Below are positions 43,604 through 52,963 of a DNA stretch of 55,595 bases, piece after piece. The notes beneath the pieces are model-generated. The model was given only the letters and a program-made list of their open reading frames with translations, had not been told where the DNA came from and ran no database searches. The stretch comes from an uncultured Clostridia bacterium (GTDB lineage: Bacteria; Bacillota; Clostridia; Oscillospirales; Acutalibacteraceae): NCBI GenBank assembly GCA_944380885.1, contig CALWIZ010000012.1, positions 1-55,595 on the forward strand, read 5' to 3'. The stretch's first letter is position 1; every line of letters starts with the position of its first letter. Both the position numbers and the translations under genes were made by a program.

Positions 43604-44848
43604 ATGCATTCAGAAAACAAATATGACGTAATAGTTGCGGGTTCAGGTCCTTCAGGTATTGCCGCGGCGCTGACCTCGGCAAGAGGCGGCGCGAAAACCC
43701 TGCTTATAGAATGGCAGGGCTGTGTGGGCGGAATTTCCACTTCCGGTCTTATGAGCCATTTTACCGGCTCTGTGGACAGTCGTCTTTATGACGAAATGCT
43801 TAAAAAAGCCGCCGGGAAAAATTATTTCAACAGTGATAGAACTACTGTTATCGACCCTGAAATGCTTAAAATAACTTATTATGAAATGCTTTCCGAAGCC
43901 GGTGTGGATATTATTCTTTACAGTTTTATATCCGATGTTCTTACAAACGGAAACAAAGTTGAAGGCGTTGTCACGACCGGAAAATCAGGCACATCTGTTT
44001 ATACCGCAAAGATAGTTATAGACTGTACAGGCGACGGAGACGTGGCGTACCGCGCCGGTGCCGAATACATAAAAGGCCGTGAGGAAGACGGCAGCATGCA
44101 GCCTGCCACGCTTATGTTCAAGGTTGCCGGAGTGGATACGGAGCGCGCGGTTTTCCCCGCCTGTTTTGAGGACACGGTGGAAACCGAAAAGGGCGAGCTT
44201 CAGGCTCTTGCGAAGAAGCTGCTCCCCCACCCCGCAGGTCACGTACTGCTTTACCGTTCTACACTTCCGGGAATCGTCACCTGCAATATGACAAACATAA
44301 CCGGCATTGACGGCACAGACGAAAGGGATATGACAAGAGCGGAGACAGAATGCAGAAAACAGATAATACCTATTATAAATTTCTTAAGGGAGTATGTCCC
44401 CGGCTATGAAAAATGCTATTGCATTTCCTCTGCGTCACTTATCGGGATACGTGAAACAAGACATTTCAAAGGCGAATACACGCTTACAAAAGACGATATA
44501 CTGTCCGCGAGGGTTTTTGATGATTGGGTTGTAAAGGGCGCTCACTTTAATTTCGATGTTCACAATATAACCGGAGCGGGGCTTGACATAACCGGCATTC
44601 AAAAAAAATTCAATCAACCTAAAGGTTATACCATTCCTTACAGATGTCTTATACCGCTAAAGACTGACGGACTGCTGCTCTGCGGAAGAAACATATCCGG
44701 AACACATATGGCGCACTCGAATTTTCGTGCCATGCCCATCTGCTTCGCGCTCGGAGAAGCAGCCGGCACCGCAGCTGCAATTGCTGTCAAATCCGGAATA
44801 AAGGTGAGAGATGTCAACGCATCAAAAATTCAGGAAAAACTGCTGTGA
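43604..44848 (+). CDS. FAD-dependent oxidoreductase (PF12831 type)
   Basis: A 414-residue flavoprotein. FAD-binding start VIVAGSGPSGIAAALTSARGG, then a Trp-Gln-Gly-Cys-Val-Gly-Gly segment, CTGDGDVAYRAGAEY in the middle, and C-terminal LLLCGRNISGTHMAHSNFRAMP followed by ALGEAAGTAAA. Enzymes of this family oxidise or reduce small organic substrates; members are often linked to sugar or cofactor metabolism. Substrate unknown. It stands alone with its own ribosome site (AGGGTGA). Confidence 0.88.
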   Translation: MHSENKYDVIVAGSGPSGIAAALTSARGGAKTLLIEWQGCVGGISTSGLMSHFTGSVDSRLYDEMLKKAAGKNYFNSDRTTVIDPEMLKITYYEMLSEAGVDIILYSFISDVLTNGNKVEGVVTTGKSGTSVYTAKIVIDCTGDGDVAYRAGAEYIKGREEDGSMQPATLMFKVAGVDTERAVFPACFEDTVETEKGELQALAKKLLPHPAGHVLLYRSTLPGIVTCNMTNITGIDGTDERDMTRAETECRKQIIPIINFLREYVPGYEKCYCISSASLIGIRETRHFKGEYTLTKDDILSARVFDDWVVKGAHFNFDVHNITGAGLDITGIQKKFNQPKGYTIPYRCLIPLKTDGLLLCGRNISGTHMAHSNFRAMPICFALGEAAGTAAAIAVKSGIKVRDVNASKIQEKLL

Positions 44849-44961
44849 TATACTAAAGGAGCGTAATTGGTTTTAATTTTTCAACGCCGTTCAAAAAAAA
44901 GCCGAAAATTTTCCTCCAAAAATAAACGTTAAGCACCGGTAAATGCAATAGTAATGCAAAA

Positions 44962-44991
44962 GCGTCTTTGAGTTTTAACACTCAAAGACGC
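44962..44991 (-). terminator. Terminator of the diguanylate cyclase gene
   Basis: A perfect 12-bp stem, GCGTCTTTGAGT with ACTCAAAGACGC, followed on the minus strand by TTTTGC. Confidence 0.75.
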
Positions 44992-45034
44992 CATTGAATT
45001 TATGAATTACATTATACATCAAGACAAAGCATTG

Positions 45035-46135
45035 TTAAGTTTTTTGAAAAAATTTCAAATTCTCTTCCGAAACAAAATTTCTCACAGTCGTTTTGTTCTT
45101 TCCCTCTTTTTTGGAGATATACATTGCCGTATCCGCACAGTTTATAAAATCATTAAGCTGTGATTTGTTTACACTTTCCGCGACCGCTATTCCCACACTT
45201 ACAGTGACATAAAGTTCCGTATCCTGATAGAGAATAGCTGTATTTTCAACTATTTTCCGTATTTTCTCGCACATTTCATACGAATCATGATCGCAGCGGC
45301 TTACCACAACAAATTCCTCTCCGCCCCATCTGCATACGATTCCGTCTTCACAAATGTTTTCCGAAACAATACAGGCCATCTTTTTAAGTACCGCATCTCC
45401 GGCATTGTGCCCGTATTTGTCATTTATTTCCTTAAACCCGTCAATATCCAGCATCACAAGCGATACCGGTATATCAGACGACTCTCCGAGTATTTTCTCA
45501 AGCTCTTCATAAAAAGCATGTCTGCTGTATATCCCTGTCAGTGCGTCGTGTCTGTAAAGATGTCGGGCATTTTCCTCGGTTTCTTTCAGCTTGCGGTATA
45601 TTCCTGAAAGAATAGTGTCAGTATAAGCTGCAGCGGCAAATAAACATATGTAAACCATCGGAAACCGCAGCATAAAGGTTTCCGAATATTCATACCGCAG
45701 AAATTCCCTGCCGTACGGCACCCAGAAAAAGAAAATTATTGTCAGAAGCATAATAATACTGAAACACATTCCATGCTTCTTCCCAAAAGCGTACATACTT
45801 ATCGCCGGAACAAGAAGCGTCCACAATACGCTGAAGCCTTCCGGATTACCTGACACAATAAAATATACCATTAGGAACATTGCCTCAACGCTGAAAACTA
45901 TTACCGATATGCTTTCTCTGACAAGTCCGGTTTTAACAAATAAATAATTGACGAGGCACAAAACCGTAAACACACCGGTTGCTATCGCAAGCTTGTTCTC
46001 ACGGGTCACTAAGTTAACTACCGTCATTACGCCGGACACTGCTGTCAGCAGTATATTGAGTACACTGAATATACTGCTTTTATACTTATCATAAGCGCTG
46101 CCTGTAATTGTTTTTTCCGAAAAATTTTTAAGCAT
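45035..46135 (-). CDS. Membrane-bound diguanylate cyclase (GGDEF)
   Basis: A 366-residue protein: six or so membrane segments in residues 1-190, then a GGDEF domain (DALTGIYSRHAFYEELE, VMLDIDGFKEINDKYGHNAGD, active site CRWGGEEFVVVSR, ISVGIAV-like VSVGIAVAE). It should make cyclic di-GMP from two GTP. The allosteric I-site (RxxD upstream of the active loop) is absent: those positions are Cys and Gly. The membrane part is not a family I can name. It is monocistronic, next to the response-regulator gene but transcribed away from it. Confidence 0.92.
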   Translation of the reverse strand: MLKNFSEKTITGSAYDKYKSSIFSVLNILLTAVSGVMTVVNLVTRENKLAIATGVFTVLCLVNYLFVKTGLVRESISVIVFSVEAMFLMVYFIVSGNPEGFSVLWTLLVPAISMYAFGKKHGMCFSIIMLLTIIFFFWVPYGREFLRYEYSETFMLRFPMVYICLFAAAAYTDTILSGIYRKLKETEENARHLYRHDALTGIYSRHAFYEELEKILGESSDIPVSLVMLDIDGFKEINDKYGHNAGDAVLKKMACIVSENICEDGIVCRWGGEEFVVVSRCDHDSYEMCEKIRKIVENTAILYQDTELYVTVSVGIAVAESVNKSQLNDFINCADTAMYISKKEGKNKTTVRNFVSEENLKFFQKT

Positions 46136-46332
46136 TGGAATACTCCGTCCACAATATAAATAGTTTGACCTGAATACAATTTTGTCTATCCGATTATATC
46201 ATGCCTTGACCGATTTTTTTAAAGAATTATGGGGTTTATTGCTGAAAACAAAAAATTTTCGTATGACTTATTGAAATATTTGCAAATAAATTTTATCATA
46301 TCTGAAATTCATTTAAAGGGTTTTCCGGTAAA

Positions 46333-46394
46333 TTGACTAATCCTTGACTTTTTTTAATAAATTTTCTACTCTGTCAAACAAAAAATGATATAAT
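46333..46394 (+). promoter_or_regulatory. Promoter and direct repeats before the response regulator
   Basis: TATAAT (46389-46394) with a TGN extension (TGATATAAT) forms an extended -10; no good -35 is present. TTGACT occurs twice with an 11-base period (46333-46338 and 46344-46349), the spacing used by OmpR/PhoB-type regulators. Autoregulation is a reasonable guess. The rest of 46136-46332 is AT-rich with no gene. Confidence 0.55.
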
Positions 46395-46439
46395 AACAGT
46401 TGTAAAGCATACTCAAGAAAAGGAATGAGTTGAAAAATC

Positions 46440-47141
46440 GTGAAAAAGCTCCTATTCATAGACGATGATACAGACTTTTTACAAAGTAACCGGCTTTATT
46501 TTGAAAGAAAAAATTATGAGGTTTTTTGTTTGAGCAAACCGGATGACGCGGTTTCGCTTTTATCCTCCACAGCGGTAGACTGCATTATTTTAGACATCGA
46601 TATGCCCGGCATTACCGGATTTGAAGTCTGTCAGAAGATAAGGGTTCTCAGCGGAACCCCTGTTATTTTTCTTTCCGGCCTTTCAGATATTAAAAATCGC
46701 ATCGCCAGCTTTAAGGCCGGAGGAGATGATTTTCTTGCCAAGCCCTATGATATTATAGAACTGGAATTGCGCATTGAAGCCAGAATACGAAAAAACGAGC
46801 AGGTATTTTTTTCGGATATCATGCGTTTCGGAGATTTATGTATTGACGAAAACCGCAGGTTAATAACATACCAAAAAATGCCGGGGGAGTTCACCTCTTT
46901 GCAGTTTGATATCATCGCATTTATGGCAAGAAATCCCGGAAAGGTTTTCTCTTATGAACAGCTTTATGACCGGATATGGAAAGAGCCCATTTTAAAAAGC
47001 CGTCATAATTTACAGGTGGCGGTAGCTACGATCCGGCAAAAATTAGCCCGGCTTTGCGGCGGGAGACAGTATATACGGACGGTGGCGCGAAAAGGCTATT
47101 ATTTTACCGCAGATGAACCGCAAGACTGTAAAACAGATTGA
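46440..47141 (+). CDS. OmpR/PhoB-family response regulator
   Basis: A 233-residue regulator. Receiver domain residues 1-115: acidic cluster FIDDDTD, phospho-acceptor in IILDIDMPGITG and the conserved lysine in FLAKPYD. C-terminal winged helix: LQFDIIAFMARNPGKVFSYEQLYDRIW, then VAVATIRQKLAR and the wing IRTVARKGYYF. The start is GTG. Its likely sensor is the kinase at 48811-50793 on the same strand, with an inverted gene between. Confidence 0.93.
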   Translation: MKKLLFIDDDTDFLQSNRLYFERKNYEVFCLSKPDDAVSLLSSTAVDCIILDIDMPGITGFEVCQKIRVLSGTPVIFLSGLSDIKNRIASFKAGGDDFLAKPYDIIELELRIEARIRKNEQVFFSDIMRFGDLCIDENRRLITYQKMPGEFTSLQFDIIAFMARNPGKVFSYEQLYDRIWKEPILKSRHNLQVAVATIRQKLARLCGGRQYIRTVARKGYYFTADEPQDCKTD

Positions 47142-47212
47142 AAAAATCATTATTTTTCATAAATCAAATAAAAAATTTCTTCTATATTCCGACAGAAGAG
47201 GACATGAGATTT

Positions 47213-48778
47213 TTAATTATTGGATTTTTGTTTAAAGGAAAAAAATGCAACAGAACCTGCCAATATACATACAACAATCACTATTCCTGCAATTTTTTCC
47301 GTTTTTGTATTATTAGAGGATTTATCGTTTGTTTTGAAAGAATCTGTCTGTTCACCGTTTGCTTTTACTGACTCCTTCTCCTGCTCGATCTCCTCATCTT
47401 CTTCCGGCTGTGTGCCGGGCATAATCTCATTCGGCAGCATAGTGCTTGCCGGAACCGATGAAACGTCAGAACCGGATAGATTCTGCGGATACTCAGCACG
47501 GTTTTGATTTTCTGTCACCTCTGACTCATCTTTTGCCTTTTCGGGAGCATCAGGCTCAATATCCGCTTCCGGTACGCTGTTTGAAATCTGATTTTCGCCT
47601 TCATTGGGAGCGGTTTCACCGCCGCGGCCCCCGTCTATATCAGCCAATGTAAAAATAAGATTGTCGTTTAATTCAAGCGCATCGGAATAAAGCTCTGTAC
47701 CGTCATCTGAAATCTGAAGCAGCCGGTAGTATACGGGACGCTGCTGTGCAGACTCAGATTTATCATAGGAAAGTATCCATGAAAAGCTGACGTTTTCCGC
47801 TGTTTCAACAGGAGCATAGCCCTCAGTGCCTGCGATATCCGTCCATGTTTCTCCGTCTTCAGAGGACTGTATATATACGGTTCCAGGTCTTGGCGATTCA
47901 CCGTACATAAAGACCATATCGTGCCACTGTGTTGCGGATTCGAGATATACATTCAAAAAAAACGGATTTGTATCGGAGTTCCAAACAACAAGGCAGCAAG
48001 GCACCCAGTCCCCATATTCAGTATATCCGTCTGCAAATTTACCCTTTACAAGAGTCCTTTCATGCCCGTCAGGAAATGTCGTATCGTCCCAAATAACCGG
48101 AATCTCTTCTTCATACTCCTGATTATCCCGGTTTACGATTGACGCTGCTTTTTCCGGAAGCATATCGGCGGTAAAATCTGTTCCGCAGGGTATACGGATA
48201 ATAGGCAGCGTTTCGCAATTATAGCGCCAATATGGGGCAGCCGTCACTGTTTGCGGAGAAATAATCTCACCGGTGCAGATAAACGGAGGCAGGCCCATAT
48301 TTTCGTCCTCTTCGCTTTCGCAAATCAAAAACGACCCTTCCTCCTGCACAACAGCAACCCCGTTTTCGCCGGCGTCAAGGCAAATACTGACAAGCCACAG
48401 CTCGCCTCCGCGGCAGACACGTAAGAGTTCCTTTTGACTTCCGTCTCCGCGAACGGTTAAAAACGGCCAAAGCTCAAGATATCCCTCTACATAAACGGTA
48501 TGCCCGTTGGTCTCAATTATGACCTCTTTACGGTACCTTCCGTTATTATAAGCATAATATTCTTCGGCGGGAACAGTAATATCCTGCGTCAAAACAACAG
48601 TGCCGCCCGTACTTTGCATTTGACTGAGAGACGCAGTAAGCTCATAAAAGGAGGAAACCTCCGCGAATTTTTCCTCTTCCTGCGCGTAAGAAACAATCTG
48701 CGAGAAAAAAACAATCAAAAAAGACAGCAAGCATGTTATAATGAATCTATCGCATCGCAAGGTTACCGGGACCTTCAT
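47213..48778 (-). CDS. Exported membrane-anchored protein of unknown function
   Basis: A 521-residue protein with signal peptide (FIITCLLSFLIVFFSQIVSYA), an extracellular part and one C-terminal membrane segment (KIAGIVIVVCILAGSVAFFSF) ending in a short basic tail. Residues about 40-170 look like right-handed beta-helix sequence (GGTVVLTQDITVPAEE, VIIETNGHTVYVEGYLEL, GGELWLVSICLDAGENGVAV). Residues about 260-380 suggest a beta-sandwich (TVYIQSSEDGETWTDIAGTEGY; RPVYYRLLQISDDGTELYSD). Then comes an acidic, Pro/Glu-rich stalk. It lies inverted between response-regulator and kinase genes, 72 bases from the former and 32 from the latter's start. An accessory sensor or target of that system is possible. 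Confidence 0.75.
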   Translation of the reverse strand: MKVPVTLRCDRFIITCLLSFLIVFFSQIVSYAQEEEKFAEVSSFYELTASLSQMQSTGGTVVLTQDITVPAEEYYAYNNGRYRKEVIIETNGHTVYVEGYLELWPFLTVRGDGSQKELLRVCRGGELWLVSICLDAGENGVAVVQEEGSFLICESEEDENMGLPPFICTGEIISPQTVTAAPYWRYNCETLPIIRIPCGTDFTADMLPEKAASIVNRDNQEYEEEIPVIWDDTTFPDGHERTLVKGKFADGYTEYGDWVPCCLVVWNSDTNPFFLNVYLESATQWHDMVFMYGESPRPGTVYIQSSEDGETWTDIAGTEGYAPVETAENVSFSWILSYDKSESAQQRPVYYRLLQISDDGTELYSDALELNDNLIFTLADIDGGRGGETAPNEGENQISNSVPEADIEPDAPEKAKDESEVTENQNRAEYPQNLSGSDVSSVPASTMLPNEIMPGTQPEEDEEIEQEKESVKANGEQTDSFKTNDKSSNNTKTEKIAGIVIVVCILAGSVAFFSFKQKSNN

Positions 48779-48810
48779 TTTATATTCCTTTCATAAATGT
48801 GAGGCATTAT

Positions 48811-50793
48811 ATGGGCAAAACAATAAGTTTTCGAGCTTACATAACTATTTTTATTGCATGCCTGACGGCATCAATACTTTTCGGTATGTTATACCGCTAC
48901 GATAATAAGTATAACACATATGCGCAAATATCTCAAGATGGAACGGTCATCCTCCCTGATATCAAAAAAGAATCTGAAGGAATCACCTGGCTGGTACAGG
49001 GCTGGGACATTTGCCCCGACCGTATAATATATCCCGGAAATTCCGCGGAAGTATGGAAATCCATATATATAGGGCAGTATTTCAGCTTTGCAGGATTTCA
49101 CGAAGACGGATCACCGTACGGTGTCGGTACATACCGCCTGAAGATACGCGGAAACAGTAATTATACTATGCTGATTCCGGAAGTGTTCTCCGCCTGCGTT
49201 GTATATGTAAACGGCGAACAGACAGCCTCTTCCGGTTCCGTCTCTCCCTACAAACCATATGTAAAAGACCTTGTGTTTTCTTTTGCAATAAACGGAGAAG
49301 CAGAAATCCTTATACAAACAGCCAACTATTCTCATTATTATTCCGGAGTGACCTATCCGCCGGCCATCGGCAGCAGCGAAGCAGTAAACCGTCTCATAAC
49401 AATACGGATGTTATTTTACGGTCTGCTTGCTTTTACCTCACTTGCGCTGGCGCTGTTTGCCGCTGTGATATGGTGCGGTACAAAGAAGGGCATGACTTCC
49501 GGCGAAAACTTCTGGTTAGGGATACTGGGATTATCTTTTTCACTGCGGTTATGCTATCCGTTTATTCACATGATGGGGATTTCCGGCGGAAATCTCGCGT
49601 ACACACTGGAAAATACAATGGCATCTTTGGGATTGTTCTGTATCGTGCGTACTGTTTCGCTTATCTGTCTGAAAAAAGATTCTCTACCGGAGCGAGTCCT
49701 CAAGGGGATTACCGGAGGATTTGTTTTGATCAGCCTGGTATTTTCTTTATGGATGACAAAATATCTGCCGGGATTTGTTCCGGTATACGGTCAGATTCTG
49801 TATTGGTATAAAGCGATGATTGCTCTCGCAATGACCATTCTTCTGATCTTACAGTTTATGAAAAGAAAATCCGGACAAATACTCCTTTTACTTACAGGTC
49901 TGCTGGTGTATTCCCTGTCACTTATTTTTCACACGCTGTGTCTTGGCAATTTTGAACCGGCTTATACGGGTTGGTTTGAGGAATGGGGCGCATATATTTT
50001 AATTCTGTTTTTTGCTGCCCGTATGGCTTTGAGAAACATGGAAATTATTCGTGAGAACCGCCGTTTAAACGAACATTTACAGGAAGAAATCGAACATAAA
50101 ACCGAATCTCTATCCAAACTGTTGGAGGAAAGAAGGATGCTTTTATCCGGGTTTGCCCATGACCTCAAAACGCCAATCACATCCATCACTACGTTCACAC
50201 GCCTCGTAGAGTTGGATAACACTCATCTGGATGAGGAATCCCGTCATTATCTCGATATCATACGGCGAAAAACAAAAGAAATACAGGAACAGCTGAATAC
50301 AATCAATGAATTTACTCAAATTGATTCCACACCGCCTGCATTTGAGCCTCTTGACCTATGCCGGCTTCTGCGTGATTTTTATTCAGGAAACAAGCCGGAC
50401 GTCAATGTCAGCGGTATATCGTTTGAGCTTTTGCTGAAAGACAATCAACCCGTCATAATATACGGCGATAAGCGAAAACTTGTAAGCGTACTCCAGAACC
50501 TTGTGTTTAATGCGGTAAGTTTCACACCCGAAGGAGGTAATATCCGTATTTTCCTTAAAAGGGAGCAAAAATTTGCAGTACTGCGTGTTGAAGATAACGG
50601 AATCGGAATATCCGAAGAAGATATTCCCTATATATTTGACCGTCTTTTTTCGAATCGGGCTAACGGAAAAAACAGAGGAATGGGGCTTTTCATTGTAAAG
50701 TCTATTATTACAGAGCACGCCGGAACAATAAAAGTAGCTTCGTCGTTGGGAAAAGGGACCGTGTTTACTATCAGATTGCCGCTCGTACAGTAA
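48811..50793 (+). CDS. Sensor histidine kinase with 7TM-DISM input domain
   Basis: About 660 residues. An N-terminal membrane segment is followed by an extracellular jelly-roll-like domain (residues about 35-195: YIGQYFSFAGF, GTYRLKIRGNSNYTMLIPE, VVYVNGEQTASSG), seven membrane segments (about 200-410), and a cytoplasmic kinase: phospho-histidine box GFAHDLKTPITSITTFTR, N-box QNLVFNAVSFT, VEDNGIGI and GMGLFIVKSI. This is the 7TMR-DISM type, known to couple extracellular carbohydrate-like ligands to cytoplasmic outputs. The ATG at 48811 is preceded by GTGAGG; a GTG at 48799 is possible. Its promoter must lie inside the divergent gene. Confidence 0.92.
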   Translation: MGKTISFRAYITIFIACLTASILFGMLYRYDNKYNTYAQISQDGTVILPDIKKESEGITWLVQGWDICPDRIIYPGNSAEVWKSIYIGQYFSFAGFHEDGSPYGVGTYRLKIRGNSNYTMLIPEVFSACVVYVNGEQTASSGSVSPYKPYVKDLVFSFAINGEAEILIQTANYSHYYSGVTYPPAIGSSEAVNRLITIRMLFYGLLAFTSLALALFAAVIWCGTKKGMTSGENFWLGILGLSFSLRLCYPFIHMMGISGGNLAYTLENTMASLGLFCIVRTVSLICLKKDSLPERVLKGITGGFVLISLVFSLWMTKYLPGFVPVYGQILYWYKAMIALAMTILLILQFMKRKSGQILLLLTGLLVYSLSLIFHTLCLGNFEPAYTGWFEEWGAYILILFFAARMALRNMEIIRENRRLNEHLQEEIEHKTESLSKLLEERRMLLSGFAHDLKTPITSITTFTRLVELDNTHLDEESRHYLDIIRRKTKEIQEQLNTINEFTQIDSTPPAFEPLDLCRLLRDFYSGNKPDVNVSGISFELLLKDNQPVIIYGDKRKLVSVLQNLVFNAVSFTPEGGNIRIFLKREQKFAVLRVEDNGIGISEEDIPYIFDRLFSNRANGKNRGMGLFIVKSIITEHAGTIKVASSLGKGTVFTIRLPLVQ

Positions 50794-51093
50794 ACCGCAT
50801 GATAATATTGAAATTATAATAAAATCCGTTCTGCATTAAAGGTTAAAACGATTGATAAAATCAGCCTTGACAGTAGTGCGGATTTTTGATTTCCGGCAAT
50901 TATAAAGGTTTACATAATATTACGGTTATTTCCAATTTCACAAAATTGGGGATAGACAAGTACACGGTTGTGACAAGTATTTTTCAGCTCTTGCAGAAGG
51001 CATTGTCCGAAAACGATTTGCTCTGCTTCACTTTTCTTATTTACACAAATAATCTCTGTTTTTAAAAAGTAATATTTTTTAGGTATTGAACGT
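50794..51093. other. Intergenic, no gene seen
   Basis: About 300 bases between the kinase gene and a terminator. The only structure is a small palindrome, CCAATTT-caca-AAATTGG (50932-50949). No frame with a ribosome site is present. Confidence 0.5.
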
Positions 51094-51131
51094 AAAAAGT
51101 TCCGAAGCTTATTTACGCTTCGGAACTTTTT
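51094..51131. terminator. Bidirectional terminator
   Basis: AAAAAGTTCCGAAGC and GCTTCGGAACTTTTT form a perfect 15-bp stem with A/T-runs on both sides, between the convergent kinase and antiporter genes. Confidence 0.93.
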
Positions 51132-51143
51132 GCAGTCATAAAA

Positions 51144-52763
51144 TCACATTCTGACTTTTTCCTTTTTCCCCTGTGATGATTGAATTATTACGAGAATATC
51201 TCCTTTTAAAATCACTGTGCCGCCGTCAGGTATTATTGTTTCAGAGCCACGTTTAATAAGTACTATAAGCTTATCCGGCGCGTTTTTCACCTCAGACAGG
51301 GTCACGCCGGCAAGCCTATGATTTTTACCCACCGCAGTTTCATAAAGCCTGATGTTCTCCCTTTCCTCAAAACGCCTCGCCGCTATTACCAGTAAATCTC
51401 CGACAATAAGCTCGGTATTCCCGTTCGGAATTACCGTGATATCGTCTCTGACAATCATAACAACAAGCAGGTCATGCGGAAGTGACAAACGGCTTAATGT
51501 ATAACCGCACCATGGGTGTCCTTCATTTAAATGGATTTTTATTAAATCAACATCAATTTCATCATTGTAATCCGTAAAGGTTTTGTTTACGTCTGAATTT
51601 CTGTCTATCATGGAAAGCTTACGCGACACCCACGGCAGCAGCGTTCCCTGAAGCGATATTGAAAATATAACTATACAGAACACAAGATTAAAAATATTAT
51701 ATTTTGTGCTTACGCCGCTCAGTACAGCGGATATGGCGAAAACGATCGATGCCGCGCCTCTGAGCCCAGCCCACGAAACGACGCCTATTTCCTTAAGCGT
51801 TGTCCTGAACGGCAGAAGCAGAAAAGCAGAAACCAGCGGTCTTGCCGCCACAGTAAGGAAAACCATTACGGCAAGCGCCGGAAGCAGTACCGACGGAAGC
51901 CGCACCGGTGTAACAAGAAGACCAAGCAGGAAAAAGATTATAACCTGAGCCACATTTGTAAGCACATCAAAAAAATGGACAAAATACTTTTTCTGCGACA
52001 GTCTCGAATTTCCGAGAAGTATACCGCAGAGATAAGCGCTCAGATAACCATTGCCGTTTACAACCGCAGGCAGGGCGTAAGACAAAATCATTATACCGAA
52101 TAAAAAAACCGTCCTCCCTTGCTGAGAGGTAAAAAAATTTCCGCTTAAAAGCCAGACAGCAAGTTTACCTATCAGTATTCCGCCGAGTATTCCGAAAGCT
52201 ATCTGCCCTGCCAGCAAAAGCGGTATCGACACACGGCTCCCTGTCATAATGGAAATCATAACCGCGGTAAGCATATATGACACCGGATCGTTAGAGCCCG
52301 ACTCAACCTCTAAAAGCGAGTCAGTATGATTTTTAAGCGCCAATTTTTTGTTACGCAGTATATTAAAGACCGACGCCGCATCGGTTGAAGATATTACCGA
52401 GCCTATAAGCAGACTTTCCTGCCAGCCAAGCCTTAATGCAAAATGCGAAAAGGCTCCGACAAGTCCGGCTGTGCCGACGACTCCGAATGTTGACAGCACT
52501 GCGGATTTTGCTATTACCGGACGTGCCGCCTGAAGATTTGTGCCGAACCCCCCGTAAAACATAATACAGATAAGGCTCGCAGAACAGATAAGGTTTACCG
52601 CCGCATAATCTTCAAATGTTATACGGAACAATCCGTTTTCTCCGAAAAGCATTCCGAGTGCTATAAATATGAGCAGAGATGGCACTGGTATTTTTTCAAG
52701 AAAGCGGTTCATCAGTATACATATAATTATGACCATTCCTATAAGCAATAAAGCTTCGTTCAT
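51144..52763 (-). CDS. K+/H+ (cation/proton) antiporter with RCK-C domains
   Basis: A 539-residue CPA1-type exchanger resembling NhaP2/CvrA. About 12 membrane segments cover residues 1-390, with SSTDAASVFNILRNKKL and LLEVESGSNDPVSYML as the family's ion-binding motifs (conserved Asp in SGSNDP). The C-terminus has two TrkA-C/RCK-C domains (about 410-475 and 480-539: IPNGNTELIVGDLLVIAA and IPDGGTVILKGDILVI). It exports K+ or Na+ in exchange for protons and the RCK-C domains likely sense a nucleotide or ion. Monocistronic. Confidence 0.92.
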   Translation of the reverse strand: MNEALLLIGMVIIICILMNRFLEKIPVPSLLIFIALGMLFGENGLFRITFEDYAAVNLICSASLICIMFYGGFGTNLQAARPVIAKSAVLSTFGVVGTAGLVGAFSHFALRLGWQESLLIGSVISSTDAASVFNILRNKKLALKNHTDSLLEVESGSNDPVSYMLTAVMISIMTGSRVSIPLLLAGQIAFGILGGILIGKLAVWLLSGNFFTSQQGRTVFLFGIMILSYALPAVVNGNGYLSAYLCGILLGNSRLSQKKYFVHFFDVLTNVAQVIIFFLLGLLVTPVRLPSVLLPALAVMVFLTVAARPLVSAFLLLPFRTTLKEIGVVSWAGLRGAASIVFAISAVLSGVSTKYNIFNLVFCIVIFSISLQGTLLPWVSRKLSMIDRNSDVNKTFTDYNDEIDVDLIKIHLNEGHPWCGYTLSRLSLPHDLLVVMIVRDDITVIPNGNTELIVGDLLVIAARRFEERENIRLYETAVGKNHRLAGVTLSEVKNAPDKLIVLIKRGSETIIPDGGTVILKGDILVIIQSSQGKKEKVRM

Positions 52764-52963
52764 TTTTTCACCACCGTATAAGAGCGTAGCGCCGGATTTA
52801 ATTCACTGTATTTCATTATATTATATCATTTCAAACCGTATGATTCAACAATTACAGCGGGTGTTTTTATAATTTCAAAATTCATACAGACTTTTTTCTG
52901 TTTATATGCTATAATGCTTCTATATATTACGAAACATAAATTAAAACGGGAGACAGTGATTAT

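Noticed and set aside
47138..47371. 77-codon frame following the response-regulator gene
   Set aside because: Antisense to the C-terminal coding part of the surface protein and without family resemblance, although it overlaps the regulator stop by ATGA.
51144..52763. Antiporter considered as a frameshifted or fused gene because of its two C-terminal domains
   Set aside because: Two RCK-C domains after the membrane part are normal for this transporter type.
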